Positions 54,201 through 58,074 of a DNA stretch of 58,074 nucleotides are shown piece by piece. The stretch is from a virus: the IMG/VR virus record IMGVR_UViG_3300025120_000055, positions 1-58,074 of that record. The stretch is one strand, 5' to 3'. Below the pieces are notes generated by a model. That model made no database searches. It saw only the letters and a program-made list of their open reading frames with translations, and was not told the origin of the DNA. A program made the position numbers and the translations under genes. Within the stretch, counting starts at the first letter, position 1. Each line of letters begins with the position of its first letter.

Positions 54201-54427
54201 TACTCGGAACAGAAGTTACTGGGTATGACAAGACGACTCTAAAATCAAATGTAACTAGATTAGTCATTAGTGAAAACAGCCTACAGCACTTTAGAAGTGA
54301 TGCACCAAGAAGAGACGGTGTAGACAAAGACTATACTGTAAAGGCTAGATTTAGCCAAGCATTACACAGTAAAGGCCACAAAGGTGATGTTGATTACAGT
54401 AAGAATACACATACGGGGGATAGTTGA
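36221..54427 (+). CDS. giant 6068-residue LamG-containing tail adhesin
   Basis: This single frame of 18.2 kb follows AGGTGATAG. Residues about 1-230 form a LamG/concanavalin-like lectin domain (NHALFFDGVSDSVIIP; HIVAALNNNAAEIYVNG; VYIGGKGG). A second LamG-like domain lies near 4760-4910 (GGAFTLMFETKIKYDGYGVL). Gly-rich GxGY/GDGxY modules occur near 1907-1977, 2073-2134 and 2690-2769, an Ig-like strand module near 3669-3743 (TGTVTSGSATITGV) and a YTG-type module near 4560-4590. There is no TM or signal peptide. It most likely forms a long tail-tip fibre that recognises glycans or proteins on the host. It is about a third of the window. Most of its length has no recognisable domain. Confidence 0.75.
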   Translation: MPIMLQSNHALFFDGVSDSVIIPQGSFSRLGRDYDSSNKSSSDIIATSSQGNSGKGAISDVFGKGLAIEAWVVPDCGGVILSKDGQFRLSIGSVDTPGPVEFEVNIQAPATGKMKVFARTALPETNNFNGHVYPVTTFGGLDDSYNRFDGSKDKATSLSLNQRPLYHIVAALNNNAAEIYVNGALMSQQRIPKGSEILENDSHVYIGGKGGEFRGVIEGIHVSSSFNPEMTTRNPALLTEKSISLFRFEEPISTFDSVYTINSIDSTYSDTAVTENDLTAITISTTEAQSLANLLTGKTVTDYVDFTVSPYSTGNYSVVDRFTTPGTTNKRSIPHVPYNLLINPGSINQDTKKPNGKPPERVRLHRINISTGEILVSSIHLDFPNSTNGDGLRPILHSTHTSANGANSFVVIAADYLIENGTGRPYQPPHLSTQIIDRTGQMLIDEGNYEQHALAYSSRMATTTNSPNNPFKVTWPADIDELFQVGHSGRHTLNHVEGHHYLRTMPRANNEALDQQAGNSDILTVMYDETAKGIDKLFPVNSKIDYYREVAHFEIVDAVNSSIVHEVVTNGLTGANKKLIAIGGTKANSVSFNPLPFVLKGPVPIDINNVDADLNKFHLHPSSKSRVALLSVPTLASRGIAPYVEVHYNAIDFSGASMSKTTPMIMIEKTVPASNLQIGGAYIVDDIATDVAAGNATLFAPGGYIDVGKTKEGNLGQVAFSHSLIGDNSEGFEADVELDERLTPQNFTATANLGNTTPQNISSSQTTKAEHDSVFHKLFLERNEIESDVSKVVEFSRQTPTTVHGSPSAGQFDVGITSSASSTHEMFDIIDNLQIGHLQGVTHRFFIQPSDRRRTNQLQHVFSLQDRINDANHAIILFLMSTARLRGIEQIENDNGRFTTISAVGLTDVAATRSVNELASGSPDSHVVKEIDPNAPVVSVTLGGVGQGGFDTKPSFDRSTLANLPYSSRRGFSCLATKLRVDRNPTNNFQFIEVAPLNNTSPDLKSWGTYPFPKEGRIYLKNGASAKYSSKTGSCFIFTDSTLATRNFIIPSGGVVATFQEWVASSGLSANAATLTGTAADVFPIGEILMGDGNFFIENLQTDGSTVNDRMFQSADNISHDYQLGTQFASTRALVEIPLFRGQFFADKLNGIYPAPDNSLKLHIDPTMTAHTWNPSPVGRRFQDIPASDRTAFSAYAKNALTNNKTNQTSITHFGLFGTNYRITVANTKVFPASITTSIALFQQPDKVMAYRRAFLPSGEWCIYDNDPETDGYLQFPNTTAFFSENFITEMNESIGLPLLIGNSLESEVLVPLKGDTLNKVSEIENRSEYYHDAASVKTQGGNIDYGLRQYVSAVEFKAGPMTNPHAAKTKTGRAEGTIVNVEPIMSGSTYSGYARLIMSDEDADLFPNIDPADLGESFKEWRMGEAHYTLEIIVGATTHIFTYMGHGNDLKITGNAILDDAISSIIVRTKEIGGTAPAYLPNLIGNSALLSRYGFNQHFDTDKENVLLNQSNNLSNTARPTHYSYPWSIVSITGSNQLLRVTCPKTELLQSNTLNMSIQDGDYVYAETIGVNALGSTPTSSIYLGQVSKIEEGMIQNNPNAAASIECIISLAAAVPAAQLTLLNDAISNGAISVVLRVGCHDIMKNDDTACLNKSWNYPFAQGGLRHGDTIWMNMTYNNPHAVQGLFCKSRGVFNEALVYKSFNGGKGDTANLPRDSIPLENFLIGDTCLETANNFVQHVNKTIQLNYNNLGMTHAPTIAYLDPYLAKEGHARVLLYDVSHDREFIAFQDIHMQVQSSAKALEIGYERYTATSNFADGTDEIDLGNYSVVYNGGAQNPFITQIDVANGFPSQNKYIRSNQRSNFMESAYAHNIANNIANEMLQPEVGKVSSLVHLGRGNTTLNQRGSGYSNANGVATTSLTGQGTGLTVNITTVQGEVVSAVVVNSGTRYINTTNAFESKVRITGGNNDCVMAVSTTNASLISTISSIEQSVVYGKAHGHFVQTGYYTGGLSSSERSIGDSIISRTNRGVVLSYFAEKTHIKTRELYSSDKFIVKELMQRKTGDLERQLGTVVAGGSGYNNGTFYNVITTTNGNGRGMTVNVAISGGVVQTVVINRVGDGNYKNGDAIFVGDRTLDSPNAASNVSGNGLANAILNVGHKHHETSTLFDTPDGTRVIPAFLALKGIRSAPLDLTNHPEANTRGINLLPQWSQMDFVRRLTIDLGEVSIIEGITNIEAAANEVVRMINQAGATGGKTHAPRNNKQYPVKVVGDADFAVTGSTFDPTVWWDEEKAFASHDKGTHMGYLRAHLGRVVKDIDGNEGFSIVIHSTVPGATGRNFAVWLDNSKGQAPYKPEFLIGHGGRFRTFWCLPDELTGENMHPAPMPLNKHGRPFAPITSLRQFTPLEQNTDVTSSTGDFTSNLSNTAEPKLRAISAATGGGQTHNTVNAESFEAEGFTASLVEGLRTGTSAVGRINFGGLVEAGVPGFAPDAGKWGFGRKGDTRFMNDYGIVTKVGQTDAPSTYTGHVPNRDVFPENIGDTPIYGLKLQDHVGSSHGIRYIYKNMGEKFTLENTKIPQTLDNEIVVHFNHKDCSQGGFTIGRHMHGIGDPTGRFPDARNTSFANWQGNLWRGASAPNAGYLTDIVYNKSTSTLTVTTYGPYDGHDHPDILGYMGFPATNGVIHVSDPFNCTGSATTTGNNGTGYTNGTYQTTATDSAGNTLTVDILVSGGVVQSGNTAIVSFGDGNYANGEVFTISGGNNNATFTLGNAVKGSWGNMFNYTHRSRLPGTSSTHTFHGVTADTFISNHSVTLHSDSATNRVGLGTFVVGEATQATRAIITSVANWTTLVTDELMAAVTAFAINLDDPNIEEGVFFDCTDMYASDGKTFGEWGITPESIKVKAFNTKNNITPISNFFTASVSRDMGIKAAHLEFGEIPRINADPTFGLIKVSGTNNAPTTSLLEEGRGIECGYIPKTILQINSRGKGTNTNTATPILVDSDNIAIDTTTWSKNLNGQNFTASSGDLILPNCDNPTLKMTSIHPTGTNINVDTQNEMWHFTRPPTAEKGLQILAAAPSAFNLAPVNDTQYVFSFGQITKVAYGSETGVLTPRNNNLTLTTVQFFDSPDMNAMSEDWPTSAPGGTLIIQKYADKRAYLFAGKRSLGSVHSIPIIHFSGGRDSPDKYVPLYFGGGFTGATIDINDGTNNDYAEHNTHHYANGPTGSAGIQNANEILSSFSTLDCNAIMAFFPATALLNQNRGSINPPVYNKNNILSPDLKRGGHTPSNIFPDAAPYTAGVHMQAPSPMVLRFAHPTARYQDHKNNIDNKTTFIVFGPGQAFPLTRDSASPANQFEPHPGAALTVGNTWSKIPAKTNDGNFLPNHIANFNGDFLPEQSSFQTTHREFHYKTTLNWESSLGIPLAGVTVRHRPENGRNYGSQFSPKAFENYTAAGSMDVSAAQIYAIAQPNRHAILVPSGMTKNADLCWHMDNGNHPGGSWMDNQITMNPPMQTGDARVAKTAATIINPTAFRVAGVLANKMLYSNGNSGSPAFQAETLDADDVDHEYIVVDATRCQNGEELACVLGAAINTFPGKGALKAIGGTFMPSMGNSSRQDRYGWIEAESTAIPAGAGNSPDFASIYGNGTVGGATADADVTNLGYSNRTATTSPATRSSTTTITFTGTVTSGSATITGVTVPATMKIGQSITGTGLAAYTIVTGFDSGANTVTVSPSGTSTPGSPVTLTLTINTLGNLLSSSTVKFADCFIDLRITAHQSVSAKVMASRIPSSGWLRSEAKHNYSYELSSTSSLKTPAWACYTSRAFYTHNSDLYVRFYLGINKLTGSKLFEDGDVWQQYARNLSEIDSVGNGQYDGLTTPHPAPNAGDTIWIWSKSSTHYVDNSTNFIGSRFTNYGIGAVHFNGLVDAIDRTKPIGAVGWHGERYSYLNTLNVGTGYAAGLGAWHTELGFSPYGSSSSCATVLSHLPNTTPLPNSPESAPPIDYKNDRIDTIPSPGNLEGENNSAGDDPHGYGDYTKNNVENSKFHSPPIMRTMPELQKELINPQGIYARSLLVVAHEGELSLVARKDRDGYTTTGDYLVRGGTTEWDERFHDADRFIAPANAGPNVEALIADNTTPPSTDVSNEITVSAYTLHGAITADTSLSNAEPCLNEIGDLFTDLDNSIGTALNENDIGRRNISPDYFTTSQGAIIAESGAISNKFWIGDVNGYDVMSRSPHKNFSTEHVVWKRMDGGSLTLPTSNARGLGAVPWVTRVTADGDGNKTVAHLTGEKLLGNIRFSFESTNTAMMPVLQAQEIAHPQLAAGNSVTIANVLNIPNEELQFEDMSVIDDTGQLHVIQGGSPLGVIIRAYKPASERLSTGLSPSFTNSGIEPNLEIQLPNPDDIPGNLLVRSGFDPVQAYQHETMGDGGMLPMSSNNLKQLFVNENKAPRLAPTMNEVGWEHISQDKNFPESSRDGWNAATNNNPIETSYELHDRALYFHITKMGHSHTEKFPTTYTHASGVQSQTLSFVSLVGATLTVDATITQSIFAAGFGTQEVLDEGSGKRRRFLRIANTAGKSVVASYTGISGATFTGVVGDIDTTQFLVDNASATLTITPSYYVPAGSTRIFAARRLRDHAEVSGSSPDMAHTMYFDGDSQTTIHSRYSKPQLTPMPLPRMGHHYVNATMPMMPGHWAHPSYQGLYTRANSNKTVTSQEEEFRLLTEELALTDGNSNNTPTIDSIVNQLFPLNPYLMVGSLTANPSGPSDIHGGAFTLMFETKIKYDGYGVLASKGTAGDINKAGGHSIVLEAGGNYTQANHFPDPAEVGAYQIIIQPNLSEKQFTGFHRNNTTTTALPNASDMDLTSQQVNLVIGIKYDEERHASLTNAANIGGVTLILAEATLADVRGCEIFINEVILDHDPDHGSQFTNIPPMLLYNPLGVQGSESPHFTRRGHPYHPPTTNINFKDATPGHTTNIPWWSIMHKDTPNAATSVGFRHLAIYRIDNYYQFCRASYGSVAAQITLAGYPSISPDIYSTIMENISLTPSCTIVGNQTGTSIQVDDASLFPEIPYYGQKLIIHDNPTEGETLVVDYSSRQGVTQAPSTMNEPDILTLSSSATVKNGQKITLSKPYSTKPMSELFTIDSESIITKNLGQTLAGTRDTNSLTSGDAYLCAWSPNLGRPHTFYSDASRTWITNGVNHTADRAINKAAYNSMPKHFETIHYHDVNYAASHGPFALMMKSPQPPIKLDGVTMSFTSSSSGSNFVMNSNQSLGAGLIGKTVYANGQVIGKITAYAADTPSAGQSRISTPHVIFGGDVAGLTAFVDGDGTALTASQIHALTGYSAQGSNSTMYTNFWPCGSRGGPLVSRLDGYATTTAAWHIPQNYGHDTGKHWIDDDDDGSYSVANGIIAGNLISTRTYPFGYRFGLRQPWNRPQWGHYGMRAFQELSNHGSATQITTGYRAGPVVHYESQGSNTWVYEGGNASQSNTTLQTIYAGILERQTTAAGMLNADKYEWQVRYSEGRRMTRGFGCAVRTIRNPNTVIRDWWGDSAGKNLKNFGAAVKYYLVDWWGNTRGEDIRRFPVRSFGINPSWDAGDAYEYDRTYGRTPYDRIWNNGKPIFNLKGVANLSTGAVLSSPTSTIPRFGGRKNTGNNNTDTTLVDVFAPTNAMRVGDMGGGRGVRFPTQFNEDVLVELDAVYENSGVVLSSSTAEPTFGKGYLRPRDDVLQPTEIVRGISRRLEIDEDGLLKPEATVSDRVEDISGNSVHKDAVSRSSPRIGIEGQTMQSLTGSNTNMVAINSEAHSLHTNRGVGQRVILHGGMQSGSQTLGHYDLTTLSFAAQPHGGVMRFSHTANFKPMGGTYVLESRSFASPFDDTGWGRSGMAVDGSEKTSNPYQITNSVSAQTNKTDDSVKFLVRPIRLLDNQHIAVFRPQLALHSSSKQTGSTAYTATAGGKYGMFSYETTSSRASSGLYMRATDPNTNAPYQPVYLVEDSSDTVPTSKGPKLLGTEVTGYDKTTLKSNVTRLVISENSLQHFRSDAPRRDGVDKDYTVKARFSQALHSKGHKGDVDYSKNTHTGDS

Positions 54428-55851
54428 TGCCGTTAATAAGTTCTCATAGATTAGGCACAGTAGTTAATTCGACTATTATGAAGTCTGTTCGCAAACCTGT
54501 CTTTGTAGACAACGCACTCCACTTAGGTGAATACACAGGTCAAACTAATATACAGAATAAAGTTACTATAAAGCAAAAAAAGACAGCCACATACGGAGTA
54601 GCAACCGGGCGTGCTTACGATATAACTGAATTAGAAAATTCTATGATTGTTAAACATCCTCAAACTCATAGTAGTAAATATCAAGGCTCAGTCTTCTACA
54701 TGGATTCTACTATAACAGATGATAACGCTACTAACAAACCCGTTTTATTTTACGCAAAAGGTCTTACTCATCAAAGATTAAGACCATCTAATGTAATGAA
54801 TAGCGGGGTAGGGACAACTTATTCTGTTAAGAATACTAAGTCTAAGTCGCTTGTTAATTTAGGTTTTGAATCTACTCAAGCACACATAGCACAACCAATT
54901 GATGTTGGTTTAAGAACTACCGACTTAGCGATGCGTATTAGTAGAGATATAGCAGACACTTTGACATCAGTGAATATATCTTTACCATTAAGCGCTGCTA
55001 ATTCTAAAATTGATAGAAGAAGACATAGCCATGTTTTCTTAGGCACTGATTTCCATGGTATTACATTAATAGATGCTTTACGCTTTATTGGTAGACACGA
55101 CGGTAGAGTGGTTCACTTCGATAGATTTGGTAATTTACTATATGTCCCTTTCCAATTCGAGGAAGGTAGTAGAGTAGTTAATGCCGCTGCTAGAGTTGGT
55201 GATAAGATAAACAACCCTATAGAGAACATTTCTAACCGTGTAATAGTAGAAGGTCTACCTACAGCAGTGAACGATACAGCCTTTGCTGAAATTAATGATT
55301 CGGAAAAGCAATCAGGCTTTAATGGTGAGATATTAGAAGAGCCGCAAATTGTAGGAGATTTCACAGTTCGTAGTAACGAGCAAGCAAGAGAAGTTGGTAG
55401 GAATATTTTGAAAGCAAACTCAGTCATGAAAGGTAATTTAAGTAGCAACGGTCATCCTAATTCTTGGGATTTAAGACCGGGGATGATAATACAGTACGAG
55501 GGTAGAAGAAAAATATTAGTAGAAGTTAGACATAACTTAGCAAAGAATACTGCTGACTTAGTATTCCTAAGTGTAGAAAGTGGTGTGGAAGGAGTGTTAC
55601 AAGGTATTCTTGAAGGCACTAGAAATACAGGTAAGCAACAAGACACTATACAACAAGTGATTGAGAAAAACTTGGCCTTCTTTGGTGATGTAGAAATAGT
55701 CTCGATAATCATGACAGAAAAAATAGTTCACGGTTCACCGGGGGATGGATTCATTATAGGTAAAGGTATGGCTAGAGGTGTGCTCGGAGTTGCTAATGCT
55801 GAAACTATGGGTGGAAGTAAATCTACTAAGATAATAGAGGGAGGTGAATAG
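54427..55851 (+). CDS. baseplate hub-like protein
   Basis: The middle of this 474-residue protein resembles phage hub (gp27/gpD-type) proteins: RRRHSHVFLGTDFHGITLID, then LRFIGRHDGRVVHFDRFGNL, NRVIVEGLP, EQAREVGRNILKAN and WDLRPGMIIQYEG. These are the strand and helix pieces that form the ring at the tail tip, plugging the tube. The ATG overlaps the giant gene's stop (TGATG) with GGGGGAT upstream. Presence after, not before, the giant adhesin is unusual. A Dit-like or other hub-ring protein is possible. Confidence 0.65.
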   Translation: MPLISSHRLGTVVNSTIMKSVRKPVFVDNALHLGEYTGQTNIQNKVTIKQKKTATYGVATGRAYDITELENSMIVKHPQTHSSKYQGSVFYMDSTITDDNATNKPVLFYAKGLTHQRLRPSNVMNSGVGTTYSVKNTKSKSLVNLGFESTQAHIAQPIDVGLRTTDLAMRISRDIADTLTSVNISLPLSAANSKIDRRRHSHVFLGTDFHGITLIDALRFIGRHDGRVVHFDRFGNLLYVPFQFEEGSRVVNAAARVGDKINNPIENISNRVIVEGLPTAVNDTAFAEINDSEKQSGFNGEILEEPQIVGDFTVRSNEQAREVGRNILKANSVMKGNLSSNGHPNSWDLRPGMIIQYEGRRKILVEVRHNLAKNTADLVFLSVESGVEGVLQGILEGTRNTGKQQDTIQQVIEKNLAFFGDVEIVSIIMTEKIVHGSPGDGFIIGKGMARGVLGVANAETMGGSKSTKIIEGGE

Positions 55852-56196
55852 ATGCCTATATCGAATCATGTAAGACGATTACTAATCGACACTATAGCCT
55901 CTAACATTAATGAAATGGTAATTGGTTTTGACGGTAGCCCAGCAACTAAAAGCGACGGGTCAGCAGGTAGACCTGCTAAAGTTATCAATCCTACTGTTCG
56001 TATAATTAGTGACTCATCATTGTTAGTAGAGGGATTCTTGCCAGCAACTGATAGTTTCGATGAAAATTTACAAGAAGTATTTGTGCAGTTTAGAGGTGCA
56101 CTCAGTAGTATACCTATCGCTAGGCATACTATAGCATCCTTTAAAAAAACAACTGCTAACGAGATTAGAATTCAGATATTAATTGAGGTGAGATAG
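55852..56196 (+). CDS. small baseplate protein
   Basis: This 114-residue protein has GGAGGTGA before the ATG, which follows the hub stop directly. It has an N-terminal helix (NHVRRLLIDTIASNINEMVI), a Ser/Gly loop and beta strands at the end (IRIQILIEV). Its size and place between hub and fibre fit a baseplate or fibre-attachment protein. The family is not recognised. Confidence 0.55.
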   Translation: MPISNHVRRLLIDTIASNINEMVIGFDGSPATKSDGSAGRPAKVINPTVRIISDSSLLVEGFLPATDSFDENLQEVFVQFRGALSSIPIARHTIASFKKTTANEIRIQILIEVR

Positions 56197-56197
56197 A

Positions 56198-58074
56198 ATG
56201 GCAGAAAATCCAATATCAGGACATACAGCAGGAACTAACGATGGACTAAGAGACGGCGACCACATACTGTCTCCGTCTTTGACTAATATATACGAAGGAT
56301 TACATGGTAATGGTATACTAAACCCACATGATACCGCTTTCGGTAGTGGTGATAGAAACAATATCGCTAACCTACCGGGTGCTGTTACTAATTCTAGTAA
56401 TCATATTCTTTCTATCAAATCATTTCAGTCTATTCTTGATGGAGTATTGTATAATATAGATGATGGTTCAGGTGGTGCAACACTCAATCTTACTCTAGCA
56501 ACTGGTAGTAGCGACTTGTTATCAGGTACTTCTGTCACTGCTTTAACAAGCGGGCAGGAAACTATCTTCGCTATTCTCGCTGTAGGTGGTTTAGATGACG
56601 GTAGTGCGAAATTCGTTCAGGGTTCTATAGTTACTACTGCTGTAGGTAACTACCCATCTTTGTCAGGCAGTAGCGTAGATGCTTACCTAAAGATGAACGG
56701 AGTCGGAGCAGCAGCGAACAAACAAACCATGGTTATTGCTACTGTAAGAGCAACATTTAACGGCTCCCCAGCAGCGGGTAACAACCTTAATCTTACCATA
56801 TCTGAAATAAATGATAAGCGGGTATTTATTCGCCCTTCGCCTTTCTATCTATCCCCTGTTACCACAGGCTCTCCGGGCGATTCAGACCATCTAAACTCAC
56901 ACACTGCTCTAGCACAAATACACGGTAGTGGTGAACATGGTAACTTTGGTAACAACGGTGTCTTATGGATGTCGTATAACCAAGATGACAATGCACCTAA
57001 TCTTTACTTTAGCGAGGCTGACGCAAACGGCTCAAATCGACACACACATTTGCTCGGCCCTAGTCGTATCAAAGCATTAACAGCGAGTCGTGCCTTTGAG
57101 TTTGACGATGCACAAGTGTTCACCTTTACAGGTGCTAGTGCTAAAAATCTAACACCTACTGGGACATTCCCTCCCGGTCACACTGTTATAGCAACGGTGT
57201 TAAGTGGTGGTGTTGTGACATTCGACCCAAGTGGTCTTAACACAGCATTGACCGCTAGTGACGCTGTAATGTTTGTCTATAACGGCAGTGCTTGGGTAAA
57301 GGTCATACATAGTGGTACTAGTTCCTCATCATCAAGTGGTGGTACTGGGTTAGTTCAACTGTCAGACGGTAGCGGAGGTTACACAAGCGACGCTAAATTA
57401 TTTTGGACTACAGCCTCGTCTACGCTCACCGTCAACGGTAAACTCACTGTTACAGGGTTAATTGACCCTACTGGTTTAGTGATTGACGAGAAGGTCGATG
57501 TCGCCGCTACAGGGCATACTACAGCGGCTGGTAAGGGTTTAGTATGGGTTAAAAATGATGCACCTAACAGACTTTACTTCACTGATGATGCTGGGACTGA
57601 TAAGAAGGTTCTACACGCCACAGACAGTGTTACTGAACTGAGTGATGTTACAGCCGTAGGTTCGGGGTCTATCATCAGTGGTGCTGAGAGGACTAAACTA
57701 ACAAACATAGAGACTGCTGCTGATGTTACAGATGCAACAAATGTCAATGCTGCTATCGCTGGTCACACTTACACAGCAGCAACAGTCGCTGCTAACGACA
57801 AAATATTGATTCAGGATACAGATGGTAGTAATGCAGTCAAGACTGTTACTGCTTCTTCTATAGCAGCATTAGGCGGTGGCGGTGGCGGTGGCGGCTCTAG
57901 TATAGCAGATGCTGACAACGACACTAAGATAGATGTAGAAACTTCATCGGATGATGATAAAATAATCATGACTTCCGCCGGAACTGATTTAGTTGAGGTA
58001 ACAAAAGGAGCCTTATTAAATCCTAATTCTGTGAAACTGCTTAACGCAACTGCCCTTACCTTTCACGCAACCGA
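56198..58074 (+). CDS. tail fibre protein, cut by the window end
   Basis: An open frame from ATG 56198 continues for 625 codons to the last base, so the C-terminus is missing. It is Thr/Ser/Gly/Asn-rich with strands of a fibre shaft. Two related segments occur, VLWMSYNQDDNAPNLYFSEA (near 253) and LVWVKNDAPNRLYFTDDAGT (near 446), each before a shaft-like stretch. A seven-glycine linker lies near residue 560, followed by DADNDTKIDVETSSDDDKII, a common fibre pattern. It probably binds the host. Confidence 0.75.
   Translation, partial: MAENPISGHTAGTNDGLRDGDHILSPSLTNIYEGLHGNGILNPHDTAFGSGDRNNIANLPGAVTNSSNHILSIKSFQSILDGVLYNIDDGSGGATLNLTLATGSSDLLSGTSVTALTSGQETIFAILAVGGLDDGSAKFVQGSIVTTAVGNYPSLSGSSVDAYLKMNGVGAAANKQTMVIATVRATFNGSPAAGNNLNLTISEINDKRVFIRPSPFYLSPVTTGSPGDSDHLNSHTALAQIHGSGEHGNFGNNGVLWMSYNQDDNAPNLYFSEADANGSNRHTHLLGPSRIKALTASRAFEFDDAQVFTFTGASAKNLTPTGTFPPGHTVIATVLSGGVVTFDPSGLNTALTASDAVMFVYNGSAWVKVIHSGTSSSSSSGGTGLVQLSDGSGGYTSDAKLFWTTASSTLTVNGKLTVTGLIDPTGLVIDEKVDVAATGHTTAAGKGLVWVKNDAPNRLYFTDDAGTDKKVLHATDSVTELSDVTAVGSGSIISGAERTKLTNIETAADVTDATNVNAAIAGHTYTAATVAANDKILIQDTDGSNAVKTVTASSIAALGGGGGGGGSSIADADNDTKIDVETSSDDDKIIMTSAGTDLVEVTKGALLNPNSVKLLNATALTFHAT

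Noticed and set aside
36221-54427. Many ORFs of 60-115 codons in other frames within the giant gene
   Set aside because: All are explained as chance openings over 18 kb of coding DNA; none has a ribosome site plus a recognisable domain.
1-58074. CRISPR arrays, tRNA genes, rRNA, integrase or attachment sites
   Set aside because: No regular spaced repeats, cloverleaf sequence or recombinase motif were seen while reading; short tRNA-like elements could still be missed by eye.

Overview
This window is the packaging and virion-assembly half of a tailed double-stranded DNA virus (Caudoviricetes) with an HK97-type capsid. It encodes terminase, portal, prohead protease with scaffold, major capsid protein, neck proteins, tail tube, tail chaperones, tape measure, baseplate hub and very large adhesins. 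All but one gene lie on the + strand. They are packed with stop/start overlaps, there is no gene-free stretch above about 115 bases, and I see no integrase, replication gene, tRNA or CRISPR array. Both ends are cut inside genes, so the genome continues on each side. The host is probably an archaeon, plausibly a marine one. The clues are an AbrB-type regulator, an Arf/Ras-like GTPase, Cys-rich zinc sites inside several virion proteins, GGTGAT-type ribosome sites and a ligase-like fold of the ATP-dependent family. A bacterial host is not excluded.

Layout. Positions 1-4681 hold small accessory genes: an HNH-like protein, three small membrane proteins, a complete small GTPase, an AbrB-like protein, two Q/M-rich proteins and one minus-strand zinc protein. 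Positions 4741-12678 form one translationally coupled string running from a double zinc/HTH protein (small-terminase candidate), through four unrecognised proteins, to the large terminase and one short unknown. Two insertions follow between terminase and portal: an intact HMG-CoA lyase (12688-13602) and a LAGLIDADG-type protein (13628-14860). Positions 14857-26659 are the head module: portal with two extra zinc sites, three small proteins, an 1804-residue protein containing what looks like a catalytically dead DNA-ligase fold, protease-scaffold with a nested scaffold gene, capsid protein and a probable decoration protein. Positions 26670-30249 hold small head and neck proteins. Positions 30261-58074 are the tail: a large tube-like protein, SAP-domain protein, two tail-chaperone-like proteins, a short tape measure, a tail protein with a glycine/alanine-rich hydrophobic stretch, a 6068-residue LamG-containing giant, a hub-like protein, a small baseplate protein and a tail fibre that runs off the end.

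How it fits together. TerL feeds DNA through the portal into a procapsid built by the capsid protein on the nested scaffold, and the S78-type protease then matures the shell. A motif shared by the scaffold C-terminus and a small upstream protein suggests how minor proteins may be loaded into the head. Connector and completion proteins join the head to a tail whose length is set by the 438-residue tape measure. Beta modules recur in the connector, tube and giant adhesin, suggesting the virus reuses a small set of surface domains. The most unusual features are the pseudo-ligase domain in a probable virion protein, the HMG-CoA lyase inside the packaging region, the GTPase with its membrane-protein neighbours, and the 18.2-kb single gene.
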